A stretch of DNA of 64,000 nucleotides from Holophagae bacterium. GTDB lineage: Bacteria; Acidobacteriota; Holophagae; Acanthopleuribacterales; Acanthopleuribacteraceae. Positions 60,593 through 64,000 of this stretch are shown here, one piece after another. Made by a program: the position numbers and the translations under genes. Below the pieces are notes generated by a model. The model saw only the letters and a list, made by a program, of their open reading frames with translations, was not told the DNA's origin and did no database searches. The stretch lies in the NCBI GenBank assembly GCA_030429565.1, contig JAUIFE010000002.1:248001-312000 (forward strand). The letters run 5' to 3'. Positions within the stretch are counted from its first letter, which is position 1. Each line of letters begins with the position of its first letter.

Positions 60593-61848
60593 TGTTGGTC
60601 ACCTCGGTACGTGGTTACTTTTTGGATGATCCGACCGTTGCGGATCCAGTGCAGGTGGGTAAAGCGCTCACACAATTCGCCCGCTTTGCTGTGGCGGAAG
60701 AAAACTGGATCGCCCAATGCCAGGCTGCCGCGGTAGTGAACGGGTGTCTGTACCTCACCAGCGGCTTCCAACGGACTTAAGGCGGCGTCGTGGGGCAAAT
60801 AGGGCAGCGGTAACTTTTCCGGACCGGGGCTACCCGAGGCAATATAACCGCCACCGGCACAGGTGTATACGCCTGGCTTCGGGATGCGAACGACTTGCAG
60901 GGCAAAACCCGCTGCCGGGAATAGGTCGAAGTGGTGGTAGTAATCAAACAGGTGTGATCCGTAAAAGCCCGAGCCCACCGTGACTTCGGTGACACAAGCT
61001 TCACTGGTGGTTTGCCGGACACTGCCGGTGCCGCCGCCGTTGACCAAGGATAGGGTCGCACCCGCTTGCGTCAGCGCCTCGACGACACGCGCGCGGCGTT
61101 TTACGACTTGGGGTCCGGACCATTTTTTCAAAATTCGTACGAGTTGATTTTGCAACAAGCGGCCGGGGATTTTGTCTTGAACACCCGCGATCTGGGCTTC
61201 GTAACCCATCAGCCCGGTGAGACTTACTCTATCGGATTGTTTGATGCGCGCCCACAGCGCCAGGGCTTTGTCGACCGCGTTTAGCGGCGAGCGCAGAACG
61301 CCGAAATGCAAGCCGGGCAGGGGGGTCGACATGTCGAGGTCCAGGCATAATGGCAAACGCGTGCTGCGCCCCTGGAGGGCCTGGTCGATACAGTCGATGT
61401 GAGCCGCACTGTCGACCATCAGCACAATACGGGTGCCGCGGTCTACCTGGTCGGCTAATGCACCAATCAGCGTTTGATCGACCAAGGGATAAGCGATCAA
61501 CAGATCGTCGAAGCCCTGCTGGGCCAGGTAAAGCGCTTCGCGACCTGAGAAACACATCAGCCCTTGGATGCAAGCGTGTTTGGCCAATAAGTAACGCAGC
61601 ATGGCCGCACAGCGAATGGATTTAGACGCCACGCGTATCTGCTTGCCCTGGTTTTGACGCAGGAAGGTGGCAAAATTGGCATCGAGCAAATCGAGATCGA
61701 CATACGCCGCCGGTAGGGGAATCTCGGCAAGGGCGTCGCGGTAAAAGGCGTAGTCGCGGTCGGTGGTCGCGAGCGGCACGGTGTCGGCCGGGGCGGCCGC
61801 GTTTTCAATGCGGTTAGTAGGCACGGCGCTGGTCGCCTGGAACTTCAC
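60580..61848 (-). CDS. PLP-dependent amino acid deaminase/aldolase-like protein (alanine racemase N-terminal fold)
   Basis: 422 aa from GTG at 61848, which has GGGAGGA 6 bases upstream; the frame continues upstream without a better site. PLP lysine in RVASKSIRC near the N-terminus, AYVDLDLLDANF, and the second domain with VNGGGTGSV and SHLFDYYHHF. Resembles D-threonine aldolase-like proteins that use a fold III barrel. Its stop codon lies inside the start of the oxidase gene, so the two are made together. Confidence 0.85.
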   Translation of the reverse strand: MKFQATSAVPTNRIENAAAPADTVPLATTDRDYAFYRDALAEIPLPAAYVDLDLLDANFATFLRQNQGKQIRVASKSIRCAAMLRYLLAKHACIQGLMCFSGREALYLAQQGFDDLLIAYPLVDQTLIGALADQVDRGTRIVLMVDSAAHIDCIDQALQGRSTRLPLCLDLDMSTPLPGLHFGVLRSPLNAVDKALALWARIKQSDRVSLTGLMGYEAQIAGVQDKIPGRLLQNQLVRILKKWSGPQVVKRRARVVEALTQAGATLSLVNGGGTGSVRQTTSEACVTEVTVGSGFYGSHLFDYYHHFDLFPAAGFALQVVRIPKPGVYTCAGGGYIASGSPGPEKLPLPYLPHDAALSPLEAAGEVQTPVHYRGSLALGDPVFFRHSKAGELCERFTHLHWIRNGRIIQKVTTYRGDQQCYF

Positions 61849-62424
61849 AATCGTCCTCCCAAAAGGCGGGTGGGTCGACCCGTAGTCGCGTTGTTGTGCG
61901 GCCCGGGTGGGGATGGTTGGCGTCGAAAAGCAGGAAGGCACCCCTGGCGGCGGGTGCGGGGAAAAGCGTGCAGCGCCACGGGGGACGGCGAAAACTGCAC
62001 CTGGGTTGGGACAAAATGATGCCCACCTTTAAAGCGCGGAAATGAGCGAAGGTTTTGGCTAAGCATCAGGGATGGTGACGTTTAAAACATGCAACATACA
62101 CGCAGCGGTGCCCTATTGCATGTTCCAAACGGTTTCGGGGTATCGGTGGCCGAAATCATCCACACTTGTCGCGCTTTTAGGGTTTCACTCTGGCATAAAA
62201 AAACGTGACAATCAATCATGTTTTTGTCAAAATACGCCTCACTTGAACCTTTTCAACGATCAAACCCACCACTGGGCCTGAGCTCGGGTAAAATGGGTGA
62301 TTCATCGGTAAACATCGGGCCGGCCAGGCAATGCTTCATCACTGCTAGGCGCCATGAGCGGGCGACCAACCGCCCTCCTCTCCCCTTTTGCCGACACAGT
62401 TCACTGTTTTACCAAAGGGATTCT
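61849..62424. other. Divergent control region between the PLP gene and the TetR gene
   Basis: No gene. Contains a long inverted repeat AACATGCAA (62086-62094) and TTGCATGTT (62116-62124), and a shorter TGACAA-N12-TTGTCA at 62206-62229. Either could bind the TetR product encoded next. Confidence 0.45.
62086..62124. promoter_or_regulatory. Candidate operator: 9-base inverted repeat
   Basis: Perfect arms AACATGCAA and TTGCATGTT, centre-to-centre 30 bases, about three helical turns. Lies between the divergent PLP-oxidase unit and the TetR gene. Operator function is inferred from position and symmetry only. Confidence 0.4.
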
Positions 62425-63072
62425 ATGCCACTTCAGGACAAACACAATCCGCGACGCGAACCGATTCAGGAACGCAGCAAACGCCGCGTTGCGGGCATTC
62501 TTGATGTGACGGCTCAACTGGTTCGGGAAGTAGGCGTTGACGGGGTGACCACCAGCGAGGTGGCGCGGCGGGCCGGAATTAAATTGGCATCGCTATACCG
62601 CTACTTCCCTAACAAAAACGCGATCATTCACAGTTTGGCCGAACGCCACTTCAGTAACTTGCGGCCTTACTTGGAGCAGTTCCTCGAGAACTTTGACCTT
62701 GAGGAAGGTCTCGACGCAATGATCGATGCCTATGCCCAATTTTACCGTTCCGAACCCGGGTACCTCGAACTGTGGTCGGGCATTCAGGCCAACCCCGAAC
62801 TCAACCAGTTAGACATGGAAGACCTCAACCAAAATGTCGCTTTAATTGTGTCGCGTGCGCAGCACCTCTTCCCCAATCTCAGTGAGCAAGAACTGGCCGC
62901 TCTGGCCATGGTCACAACCCGTTCGGCCGGCGCGGTGCTGCGCTTGGCGATGACGGTTTCCGAAGACCAGGCCGCCGTGATGGTTGCTGAGTTAAAGATG
63001 ATGGTGAAGTGTTACATCCGCCAACGCGTGGTGATGTCACAGGCACAACAGAACCCCAGCCTCGCCGAATAG
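62425..63072 (+). CDS. TetR/AcrR-family transcriptional regulator
   Basis: 215 aa from the ATG at 62425 with AAGGGA upstream. Helix-turn-helix at residues 30-60 (TSEVARRAGIKLASLYRYF), then the all-helical ligand domain. Controls genes nearby or itself; likely candidates are the FadL porin 420 bases downstream and the divergent oxidase unit. The ligand is unknown. Confidence 0.9.
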   Translation: MPLQDKHNPRREPIQERSKRRVAGILDVTAQLVREVGVDGVTTSEVARRAGIKLASLYRYFPNKNAIIHSLAERHFSNLRPYLEQFLENFDLEEGLDAMIDAYAQFYRSEPGYLELWSGIQANPELNQLDMEDLNQNVALIVSRAQHLFPNLSEQELAALAMVTTRSAGAVLRLAMTVSEDQAAVMVAELKMMVKCYIRQRVVMSQAQQNPSLAE

Positions 63073-63075
63073 GCC

Positions 63076-63187
63076 GCCGTGAAGCGGTCGCCGTGAAGCG
63101 GTCGCCGTGAAACGGTCGCCGTGAAACGGTCGCCGTGAAACGGTCGCCGTGAAACGGTCGCCGTGAAACGGTCGCCGTGAAACGGTC
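63076..63187. repeat. Tandem repeat, eight units of 14 bp
   Basis: Eight direct copies of a 14-base unit (GCCGTGAAACGGTC) lie just after the TetR stop, the first two with G in place of the last A of the run. A ninth, degraded copy follows to 63201. The unit length is not a multiple of three, so it is not coding. Confidence 0.92.
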
Positions 63188-63201
63188 GCTTTGAAAGGCG
63201 G

Positions 63202-63494
63202 GCAATCGATCTGTCGCATTCGCCGACGCTGCCCTATTTTGGGGCTTCATCCGCGTTTGCCGGCGTTTAATGCCGCTTGCGATTTGGTCGGTTTGTTTCG
63301 GGTTTCCACCGAGAGTGACGGTTCGATGTGTTGGTTTTCTTATACTTATAGTGCTTCTGAAAGCAACGAATCTGTTGCGCAATTAAATTGGTGCGCTTTT
63401 CGCCACCCATTTCTTTTTGCTCGTCCTGCGCCGGTGACCCTTTCCTTATAAGCACGCGCGCGCGGGTTCACCACGCTTTGACAAGGATTGAATT
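63202..63494. other. Leader region of the FadL gene
   Basis: No gene. AAGGA lies before the FadL ATG. A short CGCGCGCG run is present at about 63455. Confidence 0.4.
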
Positions 63495-64000
63495 ATGTCG
63501 TTTACCTCACTTGTGAAGACGGTTGCCCCGCGCCGTCTGCTCTGGCTTCTGGCCGCGCTGCTCGTTTCGCTCCCACCCCTTTTGGGCCATGGTTTCCAGG
63601 TTGATGAACAGAGTGCGCGTCGCCTTGGTGACGCTTTCTCCGGCGGTGCCGCCGAAGCACGCGACGCCTCAACCGCTTTTTACAACCCCGCCGGCTTGGT
63701 GCGATTGAAGAAGTTAGAAATCGTAGCCGGCTTCAGTTTAATCGATAACCAAACCCATTTTGAAGGCAATGGCTGGACCAGCGACGGTCTCAATTTGGTA
63801 CCGATTCAAGGTGGCGACGGCGGCGATCCCAGCAGCCAGATCGCCATTCCCCACCTCTACCTTGCACTGCCTGTCAGTGAAACCGCCGTGTTTGGTTTTG
63901 CCGTCAATGCGCCTTATGCGACGGGTACCGACTACAGCGCCGACTGGGTCGGTCGTTATTTTGCCACCGAATCGGAACTTTACGGGATCACCGCCACCGG
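63495..64000 (+). CDS. FadL/TodX-family outer membrane transport protein, 5' part
   Basis: 168 codons seen from the ATG at 63495; the gene runs off the window. Signal peptide at about 1-32 (RRLLWLLAALLVSLPPLLG), then the FadL hallmark GFQVDEQSARRLGDAFSG followed by ASTAFYNPAGL, with a beta-barrel pattern after it. Takes up long-chain fatty acids or other hydrophobic compounds. Not closed by a stop within the window. The gene is preceded by AAGGA. Confidence 0.92.
   Translation, partial: MSFTSLVKTVAPRRLLWLLAALLVSLPPLLGHGFQVDEQSARRLGDAFSGGAAEARDASTAFYNPAGLVRLKKLEIVAGFSLIDNQTHFEGNGWTSDGLNLVPIQGGDGGDPSSQIAIPHLYLALPVSETAVFGFAVNAPYATGTDYSADWVGRYFATESELYGITAT

Noticed and set aside
63076..63187. 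Possible CRISPR array
   Set aside because: Units are only 14 bases and directly joined with no spacers.
62912..63382. Minus-strand frames encoding a repeated Arg/Phe/His peptide
   Set aside because: These are translations of the 14-bp tandem repeat, which changes frame every unit; not a gene.

Overview
The window is a bacterial chromosome segment around the replication origin. It is gene-dense, roughly mid-50s percent G+C by eye, and has no rRNA, tRNA, CRISPR array or insertion sequence that I can recognise. The gene set fits a Gram-negative, respiring, probably slow-growing bacterium: dnaA-dnaN-recF-gyrB-gyrA, rpmH-rnpA-yidC-jag, mnmE-mnmG-parA-parB-bactofilin-accD-folC, a cbb3 oxidase with a CcoN-CcoO fusion, several sigma-54 activators, a FadL porin, and a secreted beta-propeller protein with a dockerin-like tail. 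Acidobacteriota (Holophagae or Acanthopleuribacter-like) is my best guess, with Myxococcota or another deltaproteobacterial lineage as alternative. This is inference from gene content, not a database match.

Layout. 1-7.1 kb: end of a MauG-like dihaem peroxidase, a secreted LVIVD/dockerin-like protein, a Sir2 deacylase, a GspE/PilB-type ATPase with four MshEN-like repeats, and an HDOD protein. 7.1-16.8 kb, minus strand: an operon read as usp, ccoI, ccoS, ccoNO, ccoQ, ccoP, ccoG, fixH, safE, usp. It has a good sigma-54 promoter in front and encodes a cbb3 oxidase with only one haem-c site in CcoP. 16.8-21.2 kb: a 1-kb intergenic region with a second sigma-54 promoter facing the other way, a lone receiver protein and two sigma-54 activators. 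21.2-24.1 kb: a transglutaminase-like membrane protein and galU. 24.4-27.1 kb: jag, yidC, rnpA and rpmH on the minus strand, with a hairpin that covers one yidC ribosome-binding site.

27.7-36.6 kb: dnaA, a probable oriC with a cluster of TTTTCCACA boxes and an AT-rich stretch, dnaN, recF, gyrB and gyrA. 36.6-44.7 kb: transaldolase, a perfect 34-bp palindrome with a parS core, mnmE, mnmG, parA, parB, bactofilin, accD and folC. A degenerate parS-like palindrome lies on the other side of the origin at 19.8 kb. 44.8-52.5 kb: CheY, a GAF-PAS protein, a PspF-like activator, ftsE-ftsX, a UDP-glucuronate decarboxylase-like epimerase and a B12-binding radical SAM enzyme.

52.7-64 kb is more accessory: a STAS protein, an AtuA pair, a protein made of four CxxC-x17-CxxC zinc-ribbon modules, 3-hydroxyacyl-CoA dehydrogenase, pyrB-pyrI, an ABM-domain protein, a sugar-lactone-oxidase-like flavoenzyme coupled to a PLP enzyme, a TetR regulator, a 14-bp tandem repeat, and the start of a FadL-type porin that runs off the window. 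The strongest leads for new biology are the paired sigma-54 promoters tied to the cbb3 operon, the four-module zinc-ribbon protein, the four-repeat ATPase beside an HDOD protein, the yidC hairpin, and the extended parS palindrome.
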